A stretch of 64,000 nt of DNA, taken from assembly GCA_035545855.1 (NCBI GenBank), contig DASZXK010000128.1, positions 1 through 64,000 on the forward strand, in the 5' to 3' direction. Every line of letters begins with the position of its first letter. Positions within the stretch are counted from its first letter, which is position 1. The notes under the pieces were generated by a model, which had not been told where the DNA came from, did not search any database, and saw only the letters and a list, made by a program, of their open reading frames with translations. The DNA comes from DASZVB01 sp035545855 (GTDB lineage Bacteria; Myxococcota_A; Polyangia; Polyangiales; Polyangiaceae). This document shows, piece by piece, positions 1 through 7,662 of the stretch. The position numbers were made by a program, and so were the translations under genes.

Positions 1-347
1 GAGGAGTTCGAGCTCGACCTCGCGCGTGCCCTCCCGCCTTCGCCGCGTGAGGGAGAGATGGTCCGGGACTACGTCCGGAAGCTCCTGCCGGACGCCTACG
101 AGAAAGGCCTCGACCTCGCCCGCGCCGCGATGAGCCCGACCGCCGCCGCGGCCAAACGTCGGCGACTCCGGAGATTCCGGCTCCGGCGCCCAGGCGAGCG
201 TCGGCGTCAGCTCCTGCCGCGGCACCCTCCGAAGCGTCTGCTTCGGCCCATGCGAAGAAGCCGCCGACCGTCCCCGCGGCGCGCGCTGCGAAGGCCCCCG
301 CCCCGCGCAAGACGTCCCCCGACGAGCTCAAGGACCCGTACCAGTAG
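1..347 (+). CDS. 3' end of a probable Ser/Thr protein kinase gene, with an apparent frame switch
   Basis: The gene enters from the left edge. Frame 1 reads EEFELDLARALPPSP and then a helical stretch ending DLARAAMSPTAAAA. Coding character then moves to frame 3 around positions 150-165, giving an Ala/Pro/Lys-rich tail that ends DELKDPYQ and the stop at 345-347. Both halves have GC-rich third positions in their own frame, so the switch looks real. One extra A at the aaa near 160 would restore a single frame (AAAAKTSATPE). The first part resembles the tail after the kinase domain in myxobacterial Ser/Thr kinases, but the catalytic domain is outside the window, so the family call is inference. 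It may be a sequencing error, a frameshifted allele or programmed slippage. Confidence 0.4.
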
Positions 348-369
348 GCCCTGCGAGCCCACCGAAGGC

Positions 370-393
370 GGACCGCCGGAGGCCCGGTCCTTT
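370..393 (+). terminator. possible intrinsic terminator
   Basis: A 6-bp GC stem (GGACCG at 370-375 with CGGTCC at 385-390) is followed directly by TTT, 23 bases after the stop codon at 345-347. The T-run is short, so the call is moderate. Confidence 0.4.
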
Positions 394-421
394 CGCGTCC
401 TGGGGTGTCCCTCCCGATCCA

Positions 422-441
422 ATAGTTTGTATACAAACTAT
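422..441. repeat. 20-bp perfect palindrome, copy 1 of a dispersed family
   Basis: ATAGTTTGTATACAAACTAT is its own reverse complement. Its 14-bp core GTTTGTATACAAAC recurs at 43661, 43734 and 46153. It lies in the 3' intergenic space after the first gene, among GC-rich sequence in which an AT-rich palindrome stands out. Confidence 0.85.
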
Positions 442-451
442 CGTCCAGCTC

Positions 452-825
452 GCCCGAAGGGCGGCGAGTCGCCCCCCCGATTGGTCCAGCCGATTCACGG
501 CCCCGCGAGCACGGCGAGCGCGCGCCGCTTAGGCGCGGCAGGGGGAGAGGTCCGAGGACCGCAGGGCGTAGCCCGAGGACCGCAGGAGCCTCGGGGGACC
601 AGGTCCCCCACAAACAAAACCCCACGACGCCATTCGTCGTCGCGTCGAGCCCCCGAAGGGCGGCGAGTCGCCCCCCCCGATTGGTCCAGGCGATTCACGG
701 CCCCGCGAGCACCGCGAGCGCGCGCCGCTTAGGCGCGGCAGGGGGAGAGGTCCGAGGCCCGCAGGGCGAAGCCCGAGGACCACAGGAGCCTCGGGGGACC
801 AGGTCCCCCACAAACAAACCCCACG
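452..825. repeat. tandem duplication of a ~175-bp intergenic unit (200-bp offset)
   Basis: Copy 1 (about 452-626) and copy 2 (about 651-825) match almost base for base with an offset of 199-200 bp and only a few substitutions. Each unit ends with the odd palindrome GGGGGACCAGGTCCCCC (593-609 and 793-809) followed by CACAAACAAA, so each can form a stem-loop. Stretch 348-828 holds no gene I can support; it carries the terminator, the palindrome and this duplication. Confidence 0.85.
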
Positions 826-828
826 CCG

Positions 829-1791
829 TCACTGCCGTAGCGCCGCGTCGAGCGCGCTCGCGTCGAGCGCCATCCGGAGCGAGAGCGACGGGCCCACGGC
901 TTCGAGGGACGCGCTCTTCGAGAGGGCGCCGAGGACGCCGTCCGCGTCGCGGAGCCGCGCCACGAGCGGCTCGAGGTGCTCCTTCGCCGCCTTCGCGTCG
1001 GTGTCGGACGAGTAGGTGACGCCGACCGAGAACCGGAGCCCGCGCTCGTCGGCGTCGACCGTGCCTTCGATGCGGGTGCCGGCCTCCAGGGCTTCCGCGA
1101 CCAGCGGGTACTCCGGAGCGAAGTACGGCACGATGGCCGGCACGCGCGCGGAGAAGGACGCAATCCCCTGGTCCGGGGGATCGACGTGGGCGTCGCCTGC
1201 GCGCCGCTCGAGGGAGCGCTCGACGGCGTCCACTTCCGCCTCGGAGACGAAGACGAGCCAGTCGTCCGAGCGGGCATAGATCCGCGCGGGCGCGCTCCGG
1301 CGCTCGGGCCGCGGTCGCTCGTAGAGGCGGAGCGCGCCGCCGAGATCGATGGCAGGGCCGAACCCGAGCTGACCGCCGCGCGGCGGATCCAGGTCCCCGA
1401 AGCGACCCCGGAGGAGAACGACCTCGTCCGTGAGGGCCGGCGCGCGACCGGGACGCAGCGCGACCCAGATCACGTCGGCCGCGTCGATCGAAGCCGCGAA
1501 GAACTTCGCGACGTCCGCGTCGTGGACCGGATCCACGACGTCGATCGCCAGTGCCTTGCCCGCCGCGGGACCGAGGAACCGCTTCGCCGCGAGGACGTCG
1601 ATGCGTATCGCGACGTCGAGGTCACCGGGGATCGCCGCTCCGGGTCGGTCCAGTACCGGCGCGGCCGGCGGAGGCTTCACGGGCGGCGGACCGCAGGCCG
1701 CGAGCGCGAGAGTCGCCGAGAGGAGCGTCACCGCCGTCGGGGCCTCCGCGCGCCGCCGCGGCTCCCCTCGCCTGCGAGCTCGCGGGATCAC
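829..1791 (-). CDS. lipoprotein of unknown function, last gene of the aromatic operon
   Basis: 320 aa. An Arg-rich N-terminus leads to a hydrophobic stretch and lipobox ALAACG, so export and lipidation are predicted. The rest is a soluble domain with no family I recognise. Phrases such as LDVAIRIDVLA and ADVIWVALRPG recall the lipoprotein encoded at 3835-4848 (VGILKLDAHAL, ADVAAVAVGRF), and the two may be distant paralogues. The start overlaps the cmk stop by ATGA (1788-1791), which implies translational coupling. Nothing in the sequence ties it to aromatic metabolism beyond this placement. Confidence 0.75.
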   Translation of the reverse strand: MIPRARRRGEPRRRAEAPTAVTLLSATLALAACGPPPVKPPPAAPVLDRPGAAIPGDLDVAIRIDVLAAKRFLGPAAGKALAIDVVDPVHDADVAKFFAASIDAADVIWVALRPGRAPALTDEVVLLRGRFGDLDPPRGGQLGFGPAIDLGGALRLYERPRPERRSAPARIYARSDDWLVFVSEAEVDAVERSLERRAGDAHVDPPDQGIASFSARVPAIVPYFAPEYPLVAEALEAGTRIEGTVDADERGLRFSVGVTYSSDTDAKAAKEHLEPLVARLRDADGVLGALSKSASLEAVGPSLSLRMALDASALDAALRQ

Positions 1792-2486
1792 TTCGCGCTC
1801 GCGCGGATGGCGCGGACGCGGTCGACGATGCGGGACACGACCTCTTCGATGGAGAGGCCGCTGCTGTCGACCAGCTCGGCGTCCTCCGCCTGCCGGAGCG
1901 GCGCGACGGCGCGCGTGCTGTCCCGGTGATCGCGCTCACGAACGTCCGCGAGGACCTCGGCGAGCGTGGGCGCCGCCCCGTTGGCGGAGAGCTCGTCGTG
2001 CCGCCGCTTCGCGCGGACGTCCACGGACGCCGTCAGGAAGAACTTGGCCTCGGCGTCGGGGAGGACCACGGTGCCGATGTCGCGGCCCTCGAGCACGACG
2101 CCTCCACCCGCGGCGGCTGCGCGCTGCACGTCGAGGAGCGCGTCCCGGACGGCGGGGATCGCGCTCACCTTGCTCGCTCCCTGCGCGATGTCGTGGACGC
2201 GGATCTGCGCGGAGACGTCCTTTTCGTCGAGGAAGATCCGCGGGGCGCCGTCGACGACGCGAAACGTTATCCCCTTCCGCTCGGCGATCGCGTGCGCGAG
2301 CTCCGAGACACGCTCCGAGTCGTCCCAGGAGATCCCCGCTTCCTTCGCCGCGAGAGCGACGGAGCGATAGATCGCGCCGGTATCCAGCAGCACGTAGCCG
2401 AGCTTCTCCGCGACGAGGCGGGACACCGTGCTCTTCCCCGCGCCCGCCGGACCGTCGATGGCGACGCTCGGCTCGCGCCGGGTCAC
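1788..2486 (-). CDS. cmk: cytidylate kinase
   Basis: 232 aa, the usual bacterial length. It phosphorylates CMP/dCMP with ATP in the cytosol. The P-loop GPAGAGKST is near residue 13, followed by LDTGAIYRSVALAA (family DTGxxYR nucleotide-binding motif), EGRDIGTVVLPDA (conserved GRDIGT) and an Arg-rich lid region near the C-terminus. It overlaps aroA by ATGA upstream and the lipoprotein gene by ATGA downstream. The aroA-cmk order is common in proteobacteria, which supports the call. Confidence 0.95.
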   Translation of the reverse strand: MTRREPSVAIDGPAGAGKSTVSRLVAEKLGYVLLDTGAIYRSVALAAKEAGISWDDSERVSELAHAIAERKGITFRVVDGAPRIFLDEKDVSAQIRVHDIAQGASKVSAIPAVRDALLDVQRAAAAGGGVVLEGRDIGTVVLPDAEAKFFLTASVDVRAKRRHDELSANGAAPTLAEVLADVRERDHRDSTRAVAPLRQAEDAELVDSSGLSIEEVVSRIVDRVRAIRASAK

Positions 2487-3838
2487 GAGGTCGCCTCGAT
2501 GTCCGCTCCGAGCGCGCGGAGCGTCCCGACGAACCGCGGGAAGCTCGTCGCGATGCAGTCCACGTCCTCCACGACGGTCTCCCCATCAGCGACTAGGCCG
2601 AGCACGCACGCCGTCATCGCGATGCGGTGATCGCCGTGGCTCGTCACGCGCGCGGCTCGGAGCGGGGCTTCCGGCTTTCCCTCCACGGAAAACCCTTCTT
2701 CGCTTTCCTCCGCCTGGAGGCCGAACGCGCGGAGCACGGAGACGACCTGCGCGATGCGGTCCGATTCCTTCACGCGGAGTTCCCCGACCTCCGTGAAGCG
2801 CGTCACGCCGCGGGCGCGCGCGGCGAGCGCCGCGGCGACGGGGATCTCGTCGATGCTCCGCGTCGCGAGCTCTCCGCCGACCGGCGTCGCGCGGAGTTCC
2901 GCGAAGCGCACCGTCGCGAGACCGAAGGGCTCACCGAGGACGTCTCCCTGGGGTTCCGTCGCGAGCGCCGCGCCGAAGTTCCGGAGGACGTCCAGGATGC
3001 CGGCGCGGGTCGGGTTCAGGCCGGTGCGGCGCGTGGTGACGGCGCTCCCCGGCACGATGGCGGCCGCCACGAGCGGGAACGCCGCCGCGGAGAGATCTCC
3101 CGGAAGCTCCACGTCGAACTCGTGGATGGCGCGGGGATCCGACGGCGGCGTGAGGCTCACCATCGTCCCCGCGGCGCGGAGGGGGATCCCGAGCGCGGAG
3201 AGCATGCGCTCGGTGTGATCGCGGGAGAGGAGCGGCTCGTAGACGACCGTGTCCCCGGACGCGAAGAGCCCGGAGAGCAGGAGCGCGCTCTTCACCTGCG
3301 CGCTCGAGACCGGCATCTTGTACTCGAGACCGGTGAGCTTCGTCCCGTCGGGGAGCGGACCGATGTCGAGCGGCGCGGTGATCTCTTCCTTCTTCGTCGG
3401 GTGCGGCGTGCCCTCGATCTGCGCGCCACGGGCGCGGAGCGGCTTCGCGATGCGGTTCATCGGCCGGCGCGAGAGCGACGCGTCCCCGACGAGGCGCGTC
3501 CGGAAGTGCTGCGCCGCGAGGACGCCGGAGAGCAGGCGCATCGTCGTCCCGGAGTTTCCGCAGTCGATCGGCGCGCTCGGCGCGTGGAGCTCCGCGAGCC
3601 CGCGCCCCGAGACCACGACGGTGCCGTTTCCGTCGTCCTCCGACGGGACGCCCATGGCGGCGAACGCCTTCATGGTCGCGACGTTGTCCTCCCCGTAGGA
3701 AAAGCCGCCGATCCGGCACTTTCCGCGCGAGAGCGCCGCGAACAGGAACGCCCGGTGACCGATGCTCTTGTCGCTCGGGACGGGCACGCTTCCGGAGAGC
3801 GCCTTCCGGACGGGACGAACGAGGATGCGGCTCGTCAT
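2483..3838 (-). CDS. aroA: 3-phosphoshikimate 1-carboxyvinyltransferase (EPSP synthase)
   Basis: 451 aa. It joins PEP and shikimate-3-phosphate in the shikimate pathway. Family motifs in order: PSDKSIGHRA (substrate Lys/Ser), GNSGTTMRLLSG (PEP loop), DASLSRRPMNRI, SAQVKSALLL, SRDHTERML, DLSAAAF, DEIPVAAALAA, ELRVKESDRI and DHRIAMT. The ATG at 3838 is chosen because MTSRILVRPVRKALSG begins the conserved fold and makes an ATGA overlap with the upstream lipoprotein; the frame stays open far upstream, but that part is a shadow. Confidence 0.96.
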   Translation of the reverse strand: MTSRILVRPVRKALSGSVPVPSDKSIGHRAFLFAALSRGKCRIGGFSYGEDNVATMKAFAAMGVPSEDDGNGTVVVSGRGLAELHAPSAPIDCGNSGTTMRLLSGVLAAQHFRTRLVGDASLSRRPMNRIAKPLRARGAQIEGTPHPTKKEEITAPLDIGPLPDGTKLTGLEYKMPVSSAQVKSALLLSGLFASGDTVVYEPLLSRDHTERMLSALGIPLRAAGTMVSLTPPSDPRAIHEFDVELPGDLSAAAFPLVAAAIVPGSAVTTRRTGLNPTRAGILDVLRNFGAALATEPQGDVLGEPFGLATVRFAELRATPVGGELATRSIDEIPVAAALAARARGVTRFTEVGELRVKESDRIAQVVSVLRAFGLQAEESEEGFSVEGKPEAPLRAARVTSHGDHRIAMTACVLGLVADGETVVEDVDCIATSFPRFVGTLRALGADIEATS

Positions 3839-4848
3839 CGCGCGGGCGCTCCCATCGGCGCGGTGCTCGCGGGCACCGTCGTTCCCGCGACGCCCATGCG
3901 GTCGGCGGCTTGAGTGAGCAGCCACTCGATCGCCTTCTGTTCCACCGCGACGACGAACTGTGCGTCGTTCCCTTGCGGGAGCACGTCCAGCCGCTGGATC
4001 GGATTGCCGATCCCGGCGAGGCGCATGAAGAAGCTGTAACTCTGGAGCTGCTGGTTCATCGCCTGGATGTTCGCGGCGGCCGTCTGCGCGGTCTGTCCGT
4101 CCGGGTAGCTCAGCGTTCCGGCGAAGTTCATCCCGGGCGGCTGAAAATTCCCGACGACGCGCGCCGTCTGGAGGCCGCGGAGGAACGCGAGGTTCTTCAT
4201 CACGCCCTCGACGGGCGCCTGCCCCACGAAGTTGAACGCGCCGACCATCGCGGCGTTCGGCGTCCCGAGCACGTCGTCCACCCACTTCGGGACGTCGTGG
4301 CTCGCGCGGCCCTCGCTCAGCCGATCGAGCGCGCGGCGGATCCCGGTCTCGTCCCCGAAGAGAGCCGTGTGCGGCGTGAGGACGGCGAAGCCGACGTTCC
4401 TGGAGACGTAGAGCGTCTGCTTCGCGTACGTGGTCCGGACGAGCGGGGCGCCGAGCGGCGTCATCGTCGTTCCGTTCGCGGCCTGGTCGATGGCCTGCGG
4501 ATCGAAGCGACCGACGGCGACGGCCGCGACGTCCGCGCCGGACATCGAATAGAGGCCAAGATAGAGCGTATCGAGATCCCGCGTCGGCTCGTAGCCGGCG
4601 CTCGGCGGGAGCGGCATCCGCGCCTTGGTCATCGAGTCCAGGCGCTGGCCGACCGCGGATTGGTAGAGGGCGTGGGCGTCCAGCTTCAGGATGCCGACGG
4701 CTGCGCTCGGGAGGAGCGCGACGGGATCCCGATCGATGTCCGCGGCGGTGATGGTCACGCGGTCGGCAGCCGCGACGATGACGTCCTCCTTCTTGCCGCA
4801 ACCGGCGAGAGCGAGGACCGCGAGCAGGGCGAACGCGACCTGCTTCAC
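3835..4848 (-). CDS. lipoprotein of unknown function between hisC and aroA
   Basis: 337 aa with a clear lipoprotein signal (MKQVAFALLAVLALAGCGKK, lipobox LAGC). The mature part has segments like DLDTLYLGLYSMSGADVAAVAVGRF and a C-terminal half rich in Gln/Asn/Ala. I do not recognise the family. The start overlaps hisC by ATGA and the stop overlaps aroA by ATGA, so it is translated within the amino-acid operon. It looks like a distant relative of the product of 829-1791, which lies two genes on. Confidence 0.8.
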   Translation of the reverse strand: MKQVAFALLAVLALAGCGKKEDVIVAAADRVTITAADIDRDPVALLPSAAVGILKLDAHALYQSAVGQRLDSMTKARMPLPPSAGYEPTRDLDTLYLGLYSMSGADVAAVAVGRFDPQAIDQAANGTTMTPLGAPLVRTTYAKQTLYVSRNVGFAVLTPHTALFGDETGIRRALDRLSEGRASHDVPKWVDDVLGTPNAAMVGAFNFVGQAPVEGVMKNLAFLRGLQTARVVGNFQPPGMNFAGTLSYPDGQTAQTAAANIQAMNQQLQSYSFFMRLAGIGNPIQRLDVLPQGNDAQFVVAVEQKAIEWLLTQAADRMGVAGTTVPASTAPMGAPAR

Positions 4849-5927
4849 GCGAGCACCTCGCGAAGCGCGGCGAGCAGCCGATCGTTCTCGGCGGCCGTCC
4901 CGACCGTGATCCGGAGCCCCGTCGGGAGCGCGCCGAAGGGCCGCACGATGACGCCCTTCCGGAGGAGCGCGTCGTATATGGGGCGGGCCGGGCGCTTCGC
5001 GTCCACGTAGACGAAGTTCGCCTGGCTCGGCACGACGGCGAGCCCGAGCGCGGCGAATTCCGTCGATAGACGGTCGCGCTCCGCGCGATTCGAGCTGCGG
5101 CTCTTCTCGACGTGCTCCGCGTCCGCGAGCGCCGCGAGCGCCGCGGCCTGCCCCGGCGTCGACACGTTGAACGGCGCCCGCACGCGGTTCATGTAGTCCA
5201 CGATCTCGGGCGGCGCGACGGCGTAGCCGACGCGAAGCGCGGCGAGCCCGTAGATCTTCGAGAACGTCCGGAGCACGACGAGCCGCTCGCGAAGGTTTCT
5301 GTACTGGAGGCAGTTCGGGTAGTCCGGCGCGTCCGCGTACTCGAAGTACGCTTCGTCCACCGCGACGACGACCTCCGGCGGGATCGTCCGGAGGAACCGC
5401 TCCATCGCGGCCTTCGTCACGTAGGTCCCCGTCGGGTTGTTCGGGTTCGCGACGAAGACGAGCTTCGTCTTCTCCGTCACGGCGGCCGCCATCGCTTCGA
5501 GATCGTGGACGCCGTCCCGGAGCTTCACGGCCGTGAACGGGACTCCGTGGGCCATCGCGGCGAGCTGGTAGACGACGAACGCCGGATCCCCGAAGACGAC
5601 GTGATCCTTCGGCGTCGTGAACGTGCGCACGCAGAGCTCGAGGAGCTCGTTCGAGCCGTTCCCCTGGATGACCTCTTCCATTCGCACGCCGAGGTGCGCG
5701 GCGAGTCCCTCGCGGAGCCGATACGCGCTCGCGTCGGGATAGCGATGGAGCTCCCCGAGAGCCGCGCCGAGCGCCGCGAGCGCCTTCGGAGACGGCCCGA
5801 GGGGGTTCTCGTTCGACGCGAGCTTCACGGCGTGCGAGATGCCGAGCTCTCGTTCGAGCTCCTCGATGGGCTTGCCGGCCTCGTAGGGGCGGAGCGCCGC
5901 GATCGTCTCGGTGACGAGGCTCTTCAT
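4845..5927 (-). CDS. hisC: histidinol-phosphate aminotransferase (possibly aromatic aminotransferase)
   Basis: 360 aa, a PLP fold-type I aminotransferase of the HisC type. Motifs: SNENPLGPSP near the N-terminus, VANPNNPTGTYV, VVAVDEAYFEYA (PLP-contacting Asp) and RTFSKIYGLAALRVGYA, in which the Lys of SKIYGLA is the PLP Schiff-base residue. It lies 22 bp after the pheA-like gene and overlaps the next lipoprotein gene. HisC-family enzymes often also transaminate aromatic 2-oxo acids, and the pheA/aroA neighbours make that role as likely as histidine synthesis. Confidence 0.92.
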   Translation of the reverse strand: MKSLVTETIAALRPYEAGKPIEELERELGISHAVKLASNENPLGPSPKALAALGAALGELHRYPDASAYRLREGLAAHLGVRMEEVIQGNGSNELLELCVRTFTTPKDHVVFGDPAFVVYQLAAMAHGVPFTAVKLRDGVHDLEAMAAAVTEKTKLVFVANPNNPTGTYVTKAAMERFLRTIPPEVVVAVDEAYFEYADAPDYPNCLQYRNLRERLVVLRTFSKIYGLAALRVGYAVAPPEIVDYMNRVRAPFNVSTPGQAAALAALADAEHVEKSRSSNRAERDRLSTEFAALGLAVVPSQANFVYVDAKRPARPIYDALLRKGVIVRPFGALPTGLRITVGTAAENDRLLAALREVLA

Positions 5928-5949
5928 GCGCGGGGGAGATTACCCCGGT

Positions 5950-7014
5950 TCACGCTTCCGTGGGGAACGAGCCGAGGAGCTTCAGGTACTTCGTGGAGCC
6001 CTTCACGGCCTCGAGCGCCGTCACCACGCCCCGGTCCGAGCCGTGGCCGGCGACCTCCACGTAGAAGACGTAGTCCCAGCTCGCGCCGCGGACGGGCCGC
6101 GACTGGATCTTCTTCAGGTTGATGCCGCGCTCGGCGAAATGGCGGAGCACCTGGAAGAGCGTGCCCGGCGCGTCGTCCAGGCTGAAGAGGAGGCACGTGG
6201 TGTCGTTGCCGGAGCGGCTCGCGGGGCGCGAGCCGACGATCGCATGGCGATAGCGGAGATCCGGCTCGTTCGAGACGTTCTCCTTCACGACCTCGAGCCC
6301 GACCTCGCGTCCCGTCGCTTCCGGGACGACCGCGGCGCTCTTCGGATCCGCCTTCGCGGCGTTCACGGCCTCGACCGACGATCGCAGGTCCACGACGGTC
6401 GCGTTCGGGTACTCCCGCTTTCGAAACTGCTCGGAGGAGGCGTGCGCGAGCGTCGTCCCGAGGACCCGCTCCACCGTTTCCCCGCTTCCCGTCGCGTTCA
6501 TCAGGCAGAGCCGCGCGGGGAGAGTCCGCTCGGCGACAATGGAGAGGTCGGTCTCCGCGAGCGCGGAGACCGCGGGGAGACTCAGCCCGTCGACCGAGGA
6601 GTCGAACGGGAACGTGCAGAACGCCGCGCGCTGCCGCTGCACTTCTTCGAGGGCATCCGCGATGGTGCCGCACTCGACGAGCGTCGCCGCCGCGCCGAAA
6701 TGGAGCTTCGCCATCTGGTAGCAGAAGTTACCCTGTGGCCCGAGGTAGGCCACGCGGAGCGGCCGCTCGATGGAGCGAGCGGTCGACTGGATCTGCGCGA
6801 AGATGCTCCGGAGCGCGTCCTTCGGGAGCTCGCCCGGGGCCGCTCTGTCCACGACCGCGCTCGCGTCCCGCTCGGGCTCGACGGGCGTTCCGGCCTCGGC
6901 GAGCGACCGGATCTCGCGCGACAGCTTCGCGCGCTCTTCGAGGGCCGACGCCAGTCGCTCGTCGAGCGCGGCGATGGCGTTGCGGATCTCCCGGACGCGA
7001 TCTTCGGATGCCAT
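5950..7014 (-). CDS. pheA: PheA-like chorismate mutase/prephenate dehydratase with divergent active-site motifs
   Basis: 354 aa in P-protein order: AroQ-like helical region (1-85), prephenate-dehydratase-like domain (about 87-262) and ACT domain (about 274-350, with QSRP matching the Phe-binding ESRP). The catalytic motifs are unusual. GPxGTFS reads GPQGNFCYQ (92-100), PIENS reads PFDSS (136-140), and the TRF motif that carries the catalytic Thr reads RYRHAIV (254-260). In the mutase part Arg is kept in EERAKLS, but the Lys expected after it is absent (REIRSLAEAG). Classical Phe synthesis is the default from its place before hisC and aroA. A changed or lost activity is possible. Confidence 0.8.
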   Translation of the reverse strand: MASEDRVREIRNAIAALDERLASALEERAKLSREIRSLAEAGTPVEPERDASAVVDRAAPGELPKDALRSIFAQIQSTARSIERPLRVAYLGPQGNFCYQMAKLHFGAAATLVECGTIADALEEVQRQRAAFCTFPFDSSVDGLSLPAVSALAETDLSIVAERTLPARLCLMNATGSGETVERVLGTTLAHASSEQFRKREYPNATVVDLRSSVEAVNAAKADPKSAAVVPEATGREVGLEVVKENVSNEPDLRYRHAIVGSRPASRSGNDTTCLLFSLDDAPGTLFQVLRHFAERGINLKKIQSRPVRGASWDYVFYVEVAGHGSDRGVVTALEAVKGSTKYLKLLGSFPTEA

Positions 7015-7029
7015 GAGCGACCGGCGGCG

Positions 7030-7377
7030 CTAGGCCGCGACCGTCTTTCCCTTGGAGGACTTCTTGTCGGCCTTCTTCGTCTCGGACGACGCAGCACTCG
7101 ACGACGATGAAGACGAGCTCGACGAGGACGACGAGCTCGAGCTGGAGGACGAGTCCGAGCCGCCGTCGCCACCGCTCGACCCGCCACCGCCCTTCGAGGA
7201 GCCGTAGCCGTCGGCGTACCAGCCCCCGCCCTTCAAGATGAAGCCCGCGCCCTTCGAGATCTGGCGCTTGGCTTGATTCTTCCCGCATTTCGGGCACTTC
7301 TTCAGGGGCTCTTCGCGGATCCCCTGCTCGGCTTCCCACTCGTGACCGCAGGCGGCGCAGGCATACTCGTACGTCAT
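7030..7377 (-). CDS. FmdB-family zinc-ribbon protein with poly-Ser tail
   Basis: 115 aa. It starts MTYEYACAACGHEWEAEQ and continues KKCPKCGKNQAKRQ, giving the two CxxC pairs of the FmdB/CxxC_CxxC_SSSS regulatory-type zinc ribbon, then a Gly-rich stretch, an unbroken Ser tract of about 19 residues, and a Lys-rich end. The ATG at 7377 starts the conserved motif; an upstream in-frame start would add 13 Arg/Glu-rich residues of no family value. It is first in the operon, 15 bp before the pheA-like gene. The function of the family is unclear. Confidence 0.85.
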   Translation of the reverse strand: MTYEYACAACGHEWEAEQGIREEPLKKCPKCGKNQAKRQISKGAGFILKGGGWYADGYGSSKGGGGSSGGDGGSDSSSSSSSSSSSSSSSSSSSAASSETKKADKKSSKGKTVAA

Positions 7378-7662
7378 CTTGGGCTCTTCTCTCCGAGGCT
7401 CTTCAGACCCCTCCAAATGGCCAGACGCCCGCCGACTGTCAACCCGGGGACACGCCGAGCCGCCCCTGAACGCCCGATTCCCTGCTAAGAACGGTCGCTC
7501 CGCCCATCCCCGAGCGATCTCGCGGAATTGCCGCTTGTGGAAAACTTGCCCAGGCGGTAGAGTGATATGACGTGACCATACATGACGTGTGGTCCTCCCC
7601 TTCCCCGTGCCCTCCGTGGGGTGCCCGGAGGGCCCGTATCCGTTAAGTAGGGACGTTCATCG

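Noticed and set aside
422..441. Palindrome as an operator for a local regulator
   Set aside because: All copies lie after genes or between convergent genes and share long flanks, which fits a repeat element better.
58..732. Long open frame running through the duplicated intergenic repeats
   Set aside because: After about position 160 it is an Arg/Pro-rich shadow; the real stop is at 345-347 in frame 3.
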